DNA of 64,000 nucleotides from PALSA-505 sp036267135 (GTDB lineage Bacteria > Actinomycetota > Actinomycetes > Streptosporangiales > Streptosporangiaceae). Below the pieces are notes generated by a model. The model made no database searches. It was not told the origin of the DNA and saw nothing but the letters and a program-made list of their open reading frames with translations. The DNA is taken from contig DATAWQ010000063.1 of assembly GCA_036267135.1 (NCBI GenBank), forward strand, positions 150,244-214,243. The letters are read 5' to 3'. Both the position numbers and the translations under genes were made by a program. Shown one piece after another: positions 14,422-22,436 of the stretch (the first letter of the stretch is position 1; every line of letters starts with the position of its first letter).

Positions 14422-15407
14422 AGGCCGAGATTGCCGGCGACGTCTTCGCCCTGCCACCTGGCCAATAAGAACCACTGAAGCCCGAAACCCCAGCTACGGC
14501 TGCCGGCCGTGTACTCGGAGAAGATCTCAGCGAGTACGCGTCGCGCGCTCGCGACTTCGTCGTCGCCCACCGTGTAGGCACAGGCGACGAGCGTCTTCCA
14601 CAGAGCCCAGCCACGTCCGCGCGCCCAGGCTGCCTCGTCCACCAGCAGCCGCTGCCGGAACGCGTGCCGACTCTCGGCGGTCAGCATTGTCCAGGCGATG
14701 GCCAGGTCACAGGCTGGATCACCGACACCGCACGTACCGAAGTCGATAACCGCCGCCAACTGCCCGTCGCGGAGCAGGAGATTTCCCGCGGCGACGTCAC
14801 CGTGGAACCAGGCCTCCGCACCGTCCCAGCGGGCATCCAGGGCGCTATTCCAGATCTCGCGCGCCAACCCGGCATCGATGTGGCCGTCCAATTCCGCAAG
14901 CGCATTCTGGACCTGCCGCTCGTACGTGCGCAGCGTGCCGCCGCGGAACCAGTTGTGCTTTCCCGGGCGCGGACCGTCGGCGGGGTCGACGCTCCGCAAG
15001 GCCGCCAGGAATCCAGCCAGGTCAACGAACCGGCCGGGATCGGCAAGACAGCTCGCGCTAGCCGGCTCGCCGCCGAGCCACTGGTAGACCGACCACGAGT
15101 ACGGATAGCCCGCACCGGATACTCCCTTGGCCAGCGGTACCGGAATCGGCAGCGGGAGCTGGGGAGCGAGCACCGGAAGCCACCGATGCTCCTTGTCGAC
15201 TGCCAATGCGTACTCCGACGCGCTGGGCAGGCGCACCAGCATTCCGGCGCCGAGGTGGAACGTCCAGTTATCCCAGCCACCGCTGGCAACGGGGCGAACC
15301 GGGTGATCAGCCCACCGAGGGAACTGCTGCCCGACCAGACGACGCACCTGCTCCACGTCCACGTTGATGCGCTGTGGCACGGGACCGAGATCCGGTGTGT
15401 TACTCAA
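14382..15407 (-). CDS. Aminoglycoside phosphotransferase-fold (APH) kinase
   Basis: 341 residues of a small-molecule kinase. Catalytic loop AWFHGDVAAGNLLL and metal-binding VIDFGTCGVGDPACD are intact, and the N-lobe starts with VASGGWDNWTFHLG. TTG 15407 is used because GGAG lies 8 nt upstream and the protein then opens SNTPDLGPVPQRINVDV like its relatives. Such genes are common in actinomycetes and often do not confer drug resistance. Confidence 0.87.
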   Translation of the reverse strand: MSNTPDLGPVPQRINVDVEQVRRLVGQQFPRWADHPVRPVASGGWDNWTFHLGAGMLVRLPSASEYALAVDKEHRWLPVLAPQLPLPIPVPLAKGVSGAGYPYSWSVYQWLGGEPASASCLADPGRFVDLAGFLAALRSVDPADGPRPGKHNWFRGGTLRTYERQVQNALAELDGHIDAGLAREIWNSALDARWDGAEAWFHGDVAAGNLLLRDGQLAAVIDFGTCGVGDPACDLAIAWTMLTAESRHAFRQRLLVDEAAWARGRGWALWKTLVACAYTVGDDEVASARRVLAEIFSEYTAGSRSWGFGLQWFLLARWQGEDVAGNLGLHSDSSAGVLDGQ

Positions 15408-15498
15408 CGAGACGATCTCCTTCGGGAACGAGACAGTGCGGCCTGCGACCCCGGGCGTAGTCGATCACCTGCTCCCACCCGGGGGCCGACACCTCGAA

Positions 15499-15969
15499 TC
15501 AGACGCGCTGGTTTTGCACGAACCGGGCCAGGGCTACTGCAATCTCCCCCGGTGCACGATCGGTTGTGTCGATCATCGGCAGGCCGAGCGAACGGTACGC
15601 TTCCGCGTCCCGGAGCGCCTCGCCGAGCACCTGCGGCCGGGCTTAGCCGACCAGGCGGCGTCCTCGCTCCTGGTCGGTGCAGTCGAGCAGGAGCCAGGCG
15701 TTGACCGGCCAGTCCGCGAGCTCGTCTGGGGTGCATACGGTGAACAGCACCACTGGCAGATGCGCAACAAGGTCGATGACCGTGCGTACGAGCTGGCGGT
15801 AGGCGGCCCAGGTGTCCGGGTGCTGCCTGATATCCCGGCCAGCCAGCGCAGCCGCCGGGTCCATGAAGGCATCCCAATCCAGCACGGCATGAGTCGGCAG
15901 CAACGATGCCAGCAACGGCACGACCGTTGTCTTGCCTGAACCAGAAGCGCCGAACACAGCGGTGATCAC
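15499..15969 (-). pseudogene. P-loop nucleotide kinase with an internal stop codon
   Basis: It opens MITAVFGASGSGKTTVVPLLA, a clear Walker A, and runs 108 residues to TAA at 15645-15643. The same frame then continues to 15499 with EALRDAEAYRSLGLPMIDTT and APGEIAVALARFV, the expected C-terminus of this kinase family. A single nonsense codon therefore splits a 156-residue enzyme. The truncated form might still fold, but loses the last helices. Confidence 0.75.
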
Positions 15970-16070
15970 GGGGGCAACATAGTCGACACGTCACCGCTGA
16001 CGAAGGCGTCAGGGGCACGCCTGCGGCGGGAACTCCGGCAGAGGATGCACGCCGCCCTACTGTCCGGGGT

Positions 16071-16316
16071 TTACAGGCCGGTTGGGCGCCGCATCCAGAC
16101 GCGAACTCGCTCGGCATGACTGGCCACGTAGCTTTCCAGCCCGTCGATGTCTGTCGTATTCAGCGAGAGGTTCATCTGGTGGAGGCCCCGGGCGACGATC
16201 AGAGAGTCAAACAGAGCCGGGGAGACATCCGGCCAGGCCCGGCATTCGCCCGCGACCCAGCCACCAGCAACTGCTCCGGTACTGCTGGCGAATATTGACT
16301 TGTACGTTCGATTGTT
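16071..16316 (-). pseudogene. C-terminal fragment of an unidentified protein
   Basis: An open minus frame gives WPDVSPALFDSLIVARGLHQ, then LNTTDIDGLESYVASHAERV and ends VRVWMRRPTGL at TAA 16073-16071. Composition and codon use look coding, but there is no start codon after the upstream stop near 16318. I do not recognise the family. Confidence 0.35.
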
Positions 16317-16364
16317 GTATCAAGATCCGAACGCCACCCCGCGGAAAGTACTTCCAGGTGGTAG

Positions 16365-17702
16365 ATGTCCTTCACAGATGTTGATCTTGCTCGGCTGCTG
16401 ATCGCGCTGGCCGTTTTGCTGCTGGCCGCGCACGGTGTGGGGGACTTGTTCGCGCGGTTCAAACAGCCGCCCGCGATCGGGGAAATAGTCGGCGGCATAT
16501 TGCTCGGGCCCTCGGCGCTGGGCGCGGCGTTCCCGCGCATCCAGCACTGGATTTTCCCGTCGACCGGCTCGTCGGCGGCCGCGCTGGGCGCGGTCTACCA
16601 GATTGGCCTGCTGCTGCTCATGTTCGCCGCGGGCGCGGAGATGCGGCGGCTCCTGCAGCGTGATGCGGTGCGGCCGGTCGGCCTGATCGCGTCGTTCGGA
16701 CTCATCCTGCCGTTGGCGGCGGGGCTGGGCCTGGTGGCGGTGCTGGGGGTACACAACTTCATCGGCACCGCCCAGAATAAGACGGCGCTGATCTTGGTGT
16801 TCGGGATGGCGGTCGCGGTGACGAGCATCCCGGTGATCACGCGGATCATGCACGACACCGGCCTGCTGGGGACGCGGTTCTCGCGCATCGTGCTGTCGGT
16901 CGCGGTGATCGAGGACATCGTGCTGTATGTCATCCTCGCGGTCGCGATCGGGCTTGTGCAGGCCACCGGCAGCACCGCGTTCGGAGTCCCGACAGCGCTG
17001 AATATTCACACCGTTGCCCAGAACAGCGTCTACCACACGGTGGTGGCTGTGCTGTTCCTCGGTGTGGCGCTCACCGTGGGCGGGCGTGTCTACAAGGCAC
17101 TGACTGGGATGCGAGCCAATCCGCTGGCCCGCCGCAGCCCTGTCGCGTTCCAGTTGATGTGGATGCTTGCCTTGTCAGCGGGCGCGCTGGCGCTCGGGAT
17201 CGTGCCGCTGTATGGAGCGTTCGTGGCCGGGATCACCGTCGCGGTGGCCAATGGCGACGAAATTGTGCGGGAGCGCAACGCCCTTGCGGGCGTCTCCTTC
17301 GGCTTCTTCATACCGATCTACTTCGCGGTCATCGGCATTCAGCTCGACCTGATCCACCACTTCGACATCGTGTTCTTCCTCGGCTTCCTGGCCTTCGCGT
17401 GCGTGGCGAAAGCCGCGAGCGTGTACTTGGGGGCGCGCCTGTCGCGGGAGAACAAGTTCATGTCCGCGAGCCTGGCGATCGCGATGAACGCCCGGGGCGG
17501 ACCGGGGATCGTGCTGGCCTCGACCGCCTACGCGGCAGGCATCATCAACGAGACGTTCTTCGTCAGCCTGGTGATGCTCTCGATCGTGACCTCGCTGGCG
17601 GCCGGGTCCTGGCTCGAACGCGTCGCCGACCGGCTCGCCGGGGCCACAGAGCACCCTCTTCACGACGAAGCCGAGGCCGACGGCGAACTCAGCACCACCT
17701 GA
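16365..17702 (+). CDS. Cation/H+ antiporter, CPA2 (Kef-type) family
   Basis: 445 residues with about 12 membrane segments. PAIGEIVGGILLGPSALG at about 36-53 is the CPA2 signature, and ARGGPGIVLASTAYAAGIIN near the C-terminus is typical of this group. No RCK/TrkA-N domain follows, unlike KefB/KefC. ATG 16365 has AGGTGG upstream. It probably exchanges Na+ or K+ for protons. It is transcribed alone. This is the second antiporter in the window but in a different family from that at 2741. Confidence 0.88.
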   Translation: MSFTDVDLARLLIALAVLLLAAHGVGDLFARFKQPPAIGEIVGGILLGPSALGAAFPRIQHWIFPSTGSSAAALGAVYQIGLLLLMFAAGAEMRRLLQRDAVRPVGLIASFGLILPLAAGLGLVAVLGVHNFIGTAQNKTALILVFGMAVAVTSIPVITRIMHDTGLLGTRFSRIVLSVAVIEDIVLYVILAVAIGLVQATGSTAFGVPTALNIHTVAQNSVYHTVVAVLFLGVALTVGGRVYKALTGMRANPLARRSPVAFQLMWMLALSAGALALGIVPLYGAFVAGITVAVANGDEIVRERNALAGVSFGFFIPIYFAVIGIQLDLIHHFDIVFFLGFLAFACVAKAASVYLGARLSRENKFMSASLAIAMNARGGPGIVLASTAYAAGIINETFFVSLVMLSIVTSLAAGSWLERVADRLAGATEHPLHDEAEADGELSTT

Positions 17703-17736
17703 GCGTCCGCACCCGCCGGCGGGGCTGGTGTCCGGG

Positions 17737-18339
17737 TCAGCCTCGCGGCGGCCCAGGCGGGGTGGCGGCGCAGGTCAACGATCCGTGCTCGGGGACCAGG
17801 CTGACGTGGATCCCAAATCCCGACGGCGCCTGGGTGTAGCCAATGCTCAGTTCCACGCCGGCCGGGAGCGCGGCTGGGTTGATGGTCCACACCGTGTCTC
17901 CATTCGCCTCCCGGTGGGGAGCGGGCAGCACCTGGGGGAGCTGGACGTTCGGTCCCGGCACGTAGCAGACCGAGTCGGCGGTGACGAGGGCGGGGACCCC
18001 GGCGTGGGCGAGAGCCTGGCGCAGCGCGTTCGGATCACGCAACTGGCCGGGGGTCAGCTGCAGCTTGACGAGCCCGTTCGCGGCGGTGACAGAGAACCTG
18101 GCCGGTCCGACCGGGCCGGATGGGTACCCGCGGGCCGTGCCGCCAGACCCAAGGCTGTGGACGATTCCGAACACGACCGCGGCGATCACAGCCGCCGCGG
18201 CTGTGGCCGCAGCTAGGTAGCGTCGGCGGGCGCGCTGCCGGTGGGCTAGGCGGGATCTGGCCGTGGCGAGAAGAAACGCCTGCATATCGTCGCTGAATTG
18301 CGGAACCTTGGGCAGCGGTGGTTGATCAAGAGTGTGCAT
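17737..18339 (-). CDS. Single-pass membrane protein, putative anti-sigma partner
   Basis: 200 residues: a cytoplasmic N-terminus of about 42 residues with a basic RQRARRRY patch, one transmembrane helix (LAAATAAAAVIAAVVFGIVH, 42-61) and an extracytoplasmic domain. The gene overlaps the upstream sigma-factor gene by 14 bp, so the two are made together. The N-terminus lacks a recognisable ZAS zinc motif, so inhibition of the sigma factor is inferred from position and topology. Confidence 0.72.
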   Translation of the reverse strand: MHTLDQPPLPKVPQFSDDMQAFLLATARSRLAHRQRARRRYLAAATAAAAVIAAVVFGIVHSLGSGGTARGYPSGPVGPARFSVTAANGLVKLQLTPGQLRDPNALRQALAHAGVPALVTADSVCYVPGPNVQLPQVLPAPHREANGDTVWTINPAALPAGVELSIGYTQAPSGFGIHVSLVPEHGSLTCAATPPGPPRG

Positions 18340-18946
18340 CGGAGGCCTCCTCGTGTGTGGCGGGCGCCGGCTCGCCGAGCGCCCCTCGGAGCCGCTTGCG
18401 GGCGCGGGAAAGCCGCAGCCGGGCGGTGTTCGGATTCATCCCGAGGACGGCCCCCGCGTGCGCGGGTTCCAGGCCGTCGCGGGCCACGAGGAGCAGCAGT
18501 TCCCGGTCTTTGGCCTGGAGTCCAGCCAACGCCGCCCTGAGCTTGGGCGCGAGCCGGGCCGCGTCGATCGCCGTGTCCACCGCATCGGCCTCGTCCGGGC
18601 AGAAGGCCGGCAGGTTAGCGAGACGGCGGACCAGGCTGCTGCGACGGGCAAAGGTGCGCCGCTGCCGGGCCAGGACGTGGCGGGCGATTCCGAGCAGCCA
18701 CGCCCCCGCATCTCCCCCACCCGGGCGGTACCGGCCAGCCGAGGTCATGGCGGCCAGAAATGTCTCGGCCACCAGGTCCGCGACGTCGCCGGAGTTCGGG
18801 CAGCGAAGCATCGCATAAGTCAGCACCTGGCGCTCGTGCCGACGATAGAAGCGGCCGAATGCGTCAGCGTCACCCGCGGCCGTCGCCGCTAGCAGTTCGC
18901 CATCACTGTGACCCATGCCCATACTTGCCCGCATCGGCGCGACCAT
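18326..18946 (-). CDS. ECF-type RNA polymerase sigma factor
   Basis: About 206 residues. Region 2 covers FGRFYRRHERQVLTYAMLRC through DVADLVAETFLAAM. Region 4 includes LQAKDRELLLLVARDGLEPA and the recognition helix MNPNTARLRLSRARKRLRGA. No good ribosome-binding site singles out a start; ATG 18946 is used, and ATG 18922 is equally possible. It overlaps the membrane-protein gene downstream, giving a standard sigma/anti-sigma operon. Target genes are unknown. Confidence 0.85.
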   Translation of the reverse strand: MVAPMRASMGMGHSDGELLAATAAGDADAFGRFYRRHERQVLTYAMLRCPNSGDVADLVAETFLAAMTSAGRYRPGGGDAGAWLLGIARHVLARQRRTFARRSSLVRRLANLPAFCPDEADAVDTAIDAARLAPKLRAALAGLQAKDRELLLLVARDGLEPAHAGAVLGMNPNTARLRLSRARKRLRGALGEPAPATHEEASDAHS

Positions 18947-19005
18947 GTCATCGAATCGAAGCCGGTGCGGCCGGTCAGCCTGATTTCCGGCCCCCCCGCC
19001 GCTGT

Positions 19006-19359
19006 TCAGTCCCGATGGTTCACGATGTTGATGACGTTGCCGTCTGGTGCCCGAACGTGGAACCGGCGCACACCCCAAGGCTCGGTCGTTATCGGGTGCG
19101 CGATCTCATAGCCGAGCTTCTGAGCTTCTTCGTAGGCGCCTTCGACGTCATCCGTAAGGACGGAAACGACGGAATCTTCGGGTGCGCTTGCGTCGCGCGT
19201 TACGAGCTGGACGATCGCCCTGGTGTCGGGAGAGGTGTAGCGGGCCACCCATCCCATGTTGAACTCTTCGGTGCCCAGCCCGAGGTAGTCGGTGTAGAAG
19301 CTCTTCGCGGCCTCGACGTCAGGCACTCGAAGATTGGCTATGACGCGTGTGGCGCGCAT
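19006..19359 (-). CDS. VOC protein divergent from an ECF sigma gene
   Basis: 117 residues, one VOC module: VIANLRVPDVEAAKSFYTDY at 6-25 and the late FHVRAPDGNVINIVNH. GGGAGG lies just upstream of ATG 19359. Its promoter region is an inverted copy of the promoter of the divergent sigma gene at 19520, so both are probably driven by that sigma factor. Ligand is unknown. Confidence 0.85.
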   Translation of the reverse strand: MRATRVIANLRVPDVEAAKSFYTDYLGLGTEEFNMGWVARYTSPDTRAIVQLVTRDASAPEDSVVSVLTDDVEGAYEEAQKLGYEIAHPITTEPWGVRRFHVRAPDGNVINIVNHRD

Positions 19360-19390
19360 GCCTTCCTCCCGTCTGCTTGATCCACTACCT

Positions 19391-19514
19391 GTTGTTCCCC
19401 CTGGCGGCGTCCTGGTTCCCGGCTCAGCCGCTGTGATGTGACAATCTTCTTCCGGCTCTCTGGCCGCCCGTTGAGACGAGGGCCGGGAACCAGGACCGGG
19501 GAACGGGGAACAAC
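19391..19514. promoter_or_regulatory. Mirrored ECF-type promoters as a 33-bp inverted repeat
   Basis: The arms 19391-19423 and 19482-19514 match over an outer 10 bp and an inner 15 bp. Each contains GGGAACCAGGAC followed by GGGGAACAAC, reading outward to the VOC gene and to the sigma gene. GGAAC at 19486-19490 is about 30 bp before ATG 19520, which would put the start site at the ATG (leaderless). Confidence 0.6.
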
Positions 19515-19519
19515 TGAGT

Positions 19520-20116
19520 ATGGAGGAGTCAGACGGTGCGGTGATCGCCGAGTCGCTGCAGGCGGCGGGGGCTTTCGGCGTCATCTTCGATCGGCACGGA
19601 TCGACGCTGCTGCGTTTCCTGGCCCGCCGCGTCGAGCCGGCCGAGGCCGAAGATCTGTTGGGAGAAGTGTTCCGGATCGCTTTCGAGCGGCGGTCAACCT
19701 TCGAGCGGGATCGGGACTCGGCCCGGCCTTGGCTGTACGGCATCGCCGCCAATGTGGTGGCTAAACACCACCGGAGCGAGGCCCGAAGGCTTCGGGCCAT
19801 GGGCCGGGTCTGCGCCGACCGGCTGCTGGACGACGATCCGGCCGAACGGGCGGTGGCGGTGGCTGACGCCAACGCCCGCTGGCCCCGGGTCATGGATGCG
19901 ATGGCGACCCTTCCCGAGGCCGAGCGGCAAGTCCTCCTGCTCTTCGCCTGGGAGGAACTGAGCTACGACGAAATAGCGTCGACCCTCGGCGTACCGGTGG
20001 GGACGGTGCGCTCGCGCCTTAGCCGGGGGCGGGGCCGGTTGACCGCTTTGACTCGGGGCCGGGACATGACCACCGACGTGCCCCTCACTTCGTGTGACGC
20101 TGGAGGCGGAAGATGA
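19520..20116 (+). CDS. ECF-type sigma factor coupled to a VOC-domain protein
   Basis: 198 residues. Region 2 runs from FGVIFDRHGSTLLRFLARRV through AEDLLGEVFRIAFER and ARPWLYGIAANVV; region 4 has LPEAERQVLLLFAWEELSYD and ASTLGVPVGTVRSRLSRGRG. There is no ribosome-binding site before ATG 19520 and the inferred promoter ends at the start codon, so a leaderless message is likely. The stop overlaps the next gene in an ATGA. It probably controls its own promoter and the mirrored VOC promoter. Confidence 0.88.
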   Translation: MEESDGAVIAESLQAAGAFGVIFDRHGSTLLRFLARRVEPAEAEDLLGEVFRIAFERRSTFERDRDSARPWLYGIAANVVAKHHRSEARRLRAMGRVCADRLLDDDPAERAVAVADANARWPRVMDAMATLPEAERQVLLLFAWEELSYDEIASTLGVPVGTVRSRLSRGRGRLTALTRGRDMTTDVPLTSCDAGGGR

Positions 20117-20673
20117 CAGACGATCTGGAGCCCCTTCGCCGGTCTCGCCCCGACCGGCTGCTGCCGGACGATCCCCCCGACCCCGAGATCCTGGTCAGGG
20201 AGAAGGCCCGCCTCATGTCGGCCATCACCGGGCCGGCTGGCACGGCCGAGCATCGCCGAACGCCCTCCATCTATCCGCGACTTGCCTACCGGGACGAGGT
20301 CGCCGCCCTGGACTTCCTGACCCGGGCGTTCAGCCTCGTCGAACGCCGGGAAGCACGAATGGAGCACCCGGAGGGAACCCTGGCCTGGCTGGAGATCGGA
20401 GACGGCGTGGTCATGATCGGCCGGGCTGGGGAGGAGCGCCACGGCCTGCGCAGTCCGCTAGACGCCGGCGCCCCTACGGCCATGGTGAACGTGTACGTGC
20501 ACGACATCGACATCCACTACCGCAGGGCTGAGTCAGCGGGTGCCGAGATCGTCATGCCGCTGGAGGACATGTTCTGGGGCGACCGGCGCTACGAGGCCCT
20601 CGACTCCGAAGGGCACCGCTGGCACTTCGCGGAGCGCGTGTCCGAGACCCGGGCTCATCGACCGGCCCCGTAG
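20113..20673 (+). CDS. Fusion of an anti-sigma-like N-terminus with a VOC domain
   Basis: 186 residues. Residues 1-40 (DDLEPLRRSRPDRLLPDDPP, then EILVREKARLMSAI) resemble the cytoplasmic N-terminus of the CU044_5270-type membrane proteins usually coded after this kind of ECF sigma gene. Instead of the expected transmembrane helix and outer domain, a soluble VOC module follows (SIYPRLAYRDEVAALDFLTR through YEALDSEGHRWHFAERV). The start overlaps the sigma stop by four bases. The likely role, by inference, is a soluble anti-sigma or sigma-modulating sensor whose VOC part binds a small molecule. Confidence 0.8.
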   Translation: MTDDLEPLRRSRPDRLLPDDPPDPEILVREKARLMSAITGPAGTAEHRRTPSIYPRLAYRDEVAALDFLTRAFSLVERREARMEHPEGTLAWLEIGDGVVMIGRAGEERHGLRSPLDAGAPTAMVNVYVHDIDIHYRRAESAGAEIVMPLEDMFWGDRRYEALDSEGHRWHFAERVSETRAHRPAP

Positions 20674-20678
20674 GCCAG

Positions 20679-21245
20679 CTAGCCCCTCGCCGGTTCACCT
20701 GCGCAGAGTGCGGCGATGGTGCGCTCGGTCCAGTCCAGGCTGGCCCGGTGGACTACCAGCCCATGGTCAAGGGCGAACCGCGGGTGGAGCTGGTCGAACT
20801 GGGCCACCTCGGTGTATCGCTCCAGTCCCGCGGTGAGCGCCGCGAGCGCATCTTTGAGATCGCGCAGGAACCCGAGCACCTCTTCCCGCGGGACCATGTG
20901 TTCCATCATCACGAAGCGCATGAGGTGCAGTCCAAGGTCACGCGAGGCCGTCGCCGGTTGCACAGGTGCGCGGAGCCAGGTCAGGTGGGCCGACCGGCCG
21001 GCCTGTGTCGGTTCATACACGCGGCGTTGCCGGGCTGACTCGTTCGCCTCGGCTGGCGGCGTGGCCCGGACCAGTTCTCTGGCTTCCAGGCGGCGCAACG
21101 CTGGATACAGGGTGCCGGAACTGGGCTGGTAGATGCCCATCGGCGTAGCGGTGAACTGGCGCTTGAGGTCATAGCCGGACGACGGCGACAGACAGATCAG
21201 GCCGAGCAGGATGTGCTCGAACGAGGTGAGCTGATGCCCGGCCAT
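20679..21245 (-). CDS. PadR-family transcriptional regulator
   Basis: About 188 residues. An N-terminal winged helix (LTSFEHILLGLICLSPSSGY, then SGTLYPALRRLEARELV) with the PadR glycine-tyrosine signature is followed by the C-terminal helical dimerisation domain (MRFVMMEHMVPREEVLGFL). ATG 21245 gives the standard length; ATG 21269 would add eight residues but lies inside the palindrome. It probably represses itself and the divergent membrane-protein gene, and responds to a hydrophobic ligand as PadR proteins do. Confidence 0.88.
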   Translation of the reverse strand: MAGHQLTSFEHILLGLICLSPSSGYDLKRQFTATPMGIYQPSSGTLYPALRRLEARELVRATPPAEANESARQRRVYEPTQAGRSAHLTWLRAPVQPATASRDLGLHLMRFVMMEHMVPREEVLGFLRDLKDALAALTAGLERYTEVAQFDQLHPRFALDHGLVVHRASLDWTERTIAALCAGEPARG

Positions 21246-21267
21246 GACCAGCAATCTACCTTGCAGC

Positions 21268-21286
21268 ATAGGTCGAATCGACCTAT
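21268..21286. promoter_or_regulatory. PadR operator
   Basis: ATAGGTCGAATCGACCTAT, perfect 9-bp arms around one base, lies 22 bp upstream of the padR start and 67 bp upstream of the divergent membrane-protein gene. Confidence 0.7.
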
Positions 21287-21353
21287 CCTGCTGGGAAGAC
21301 GGCCAGGACGCGGACGAGGGCAGGGTCCGCGGGCCATCACGAAAGGCCTTGCC

Positions 21354-22037
21354 GTGGACGCGAGTCGCGATGCCCGAACCGCCGGAACCAGACCGGGAGC
21401 CGGGGGCCGGTTCGGCTCAATCTCGATGATCGTGATCTTCGACGTTGCCGCCCCGCTGGGGGCCTACAGCCTGCTGCGCTCGGCTGGCCTGACGGCGGTG
21501 AGCGCATTGCTGCTGAGTGGGGTGTTCCCTGCTGCGGGCGTGGCCATCGGGGCGGTCCGGCACCGTCGGCTCGATGTGGTCGGCGCCCTGGTCCTGGCCG
21601 GGATCCTGGTGGGCACGGTGCTCGGCCTGGTCACTCACCAGGCCAGGCTGCTGCTGGTCGAGGGATCGGTGCCCACGGCCGTCTTCGCGGTGGCCTGCCT
21701 GGGCTCGCTATGGGCCCGGCGCCCACTGATGTTCAGCTTCGCCTTGGCGTTCACAGGGCCGGACACAGCTCAAGGCCGCGAGATGACCAGGCTCTGGCAA
21801 TACGAGGAATTCCGGCGGCTATTCCGCGTCATCACGGCTGTCTGGGGCCTCGGCTTTGCCATCGAGGCCGCCGTGCGGGTCGTCGTCGTGTACAACACCT
21901 CGACCGGAACAGCCTTGGCCAGCTCCATGGTCACACCGTTCCTCTGGGCGGGGGCGTTGTCGGCCTGGACGGTCGCCTACGGCACGCATCACCGGAAGAA
22001 GGGTGAACGGCTGGCCGCCGCCGAAACAGAGGGTTAG
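21354..22037 (+). CDS. VC0807-like integral membrane protein
   Basis: 227 residues with about six membrane helices. The first two (VIFDVAAPLGAYSLLRSAG, then VSALLLSGVFPAAGVAIGAV) and the ARRPLMFSFALAFTGPD loop are typical of the VC0807/DUF3159-like group. GTG 21354 has AAAGG 8 nt upstream. Transport or sensing function is unknown. It shares its upstream region with padR, a common arrangement for PadR-controlled membrane proteins. Confidence 0.78.
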   Translation: MDASRDARTAGTRPGAGGRFGSISMIVIFDVAAPLGAYSLLRSAGLTAVSALLLSGVFPAAGVAIGAVRHRRLDVVGALVLAGILVGTVLGLVTHQARLLLVEGSVPTAVFAVACLGSLWARRPLMFSFALAFTGPDTAQGREMTRLWQYEEFRRLFRVITAVWGLGFAIEAAVRVVVVYNTSTGTALASSMVTPFLWAGALSAWTVAYGTHHRKKGERLAAAETEG

Positions 22038-22342
22038 CCAGCGCTCCGCTGGAGTTGCCAGGCGGCTTCGATCGCGTCCTCGATGGCACCAGCGTCACCG
22101 CTGGCGATGTCGGCTACGACCATCATGTGCTTGGCGAACCGGGTGGGGACGCTGAAGGTTTCAGGGAACTGTCGCAGCAGCAGGTCGCGGTAGTCGAAGT
22201 CAGCGCGGATCACCACGTGCACGTCATCGAGCTGGCGCGCGACCAGCCTGCCGTGCAGCCGCCACTCGGCCAGCCCGTCTGCCGTGTGGCGGCGCACACC
22301 CGCCAGGGCCTCGGCTAAGCGAGCCACGTCGGCTATCTTCAC
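22034..22342 (-). CDS. MmcQ/YjbR-family protein
   Basis: 102 residues of the small CyaY-like MmcQ/YjbR fold: KIADVARLAEALAGVRRHTA at the start, WRLHGRLVARQLDDVHVVIR in the middle and LLLRQFPETFSV then LIEDAIEAAW-like C-terminal helices. These proteins are thought to bind DNA but their role is unsettled. It overlaps the convergent membrane-protein gene by 4 bp. Confidence 0.82.
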   Translation of the reverse strand: MKIADVARLAEALAGVRRHTADGLAEWRLHGRLVARQLDDVHVVIRADFDYRDLLLRQFPETFSVPTRFAKHMMVVADIASGDAGAIEDAIEAAWQLQRSAG

Positions 22343-22436
22343 GAGCGCAGGCTTCCCCCACCACTACCTGGTGAAACGTTGTACGCGCGGCTTCGCCGCC
22401 CGCCGGGCTTTCCCGGGAAGGTCCTCTGGTCGGAGG

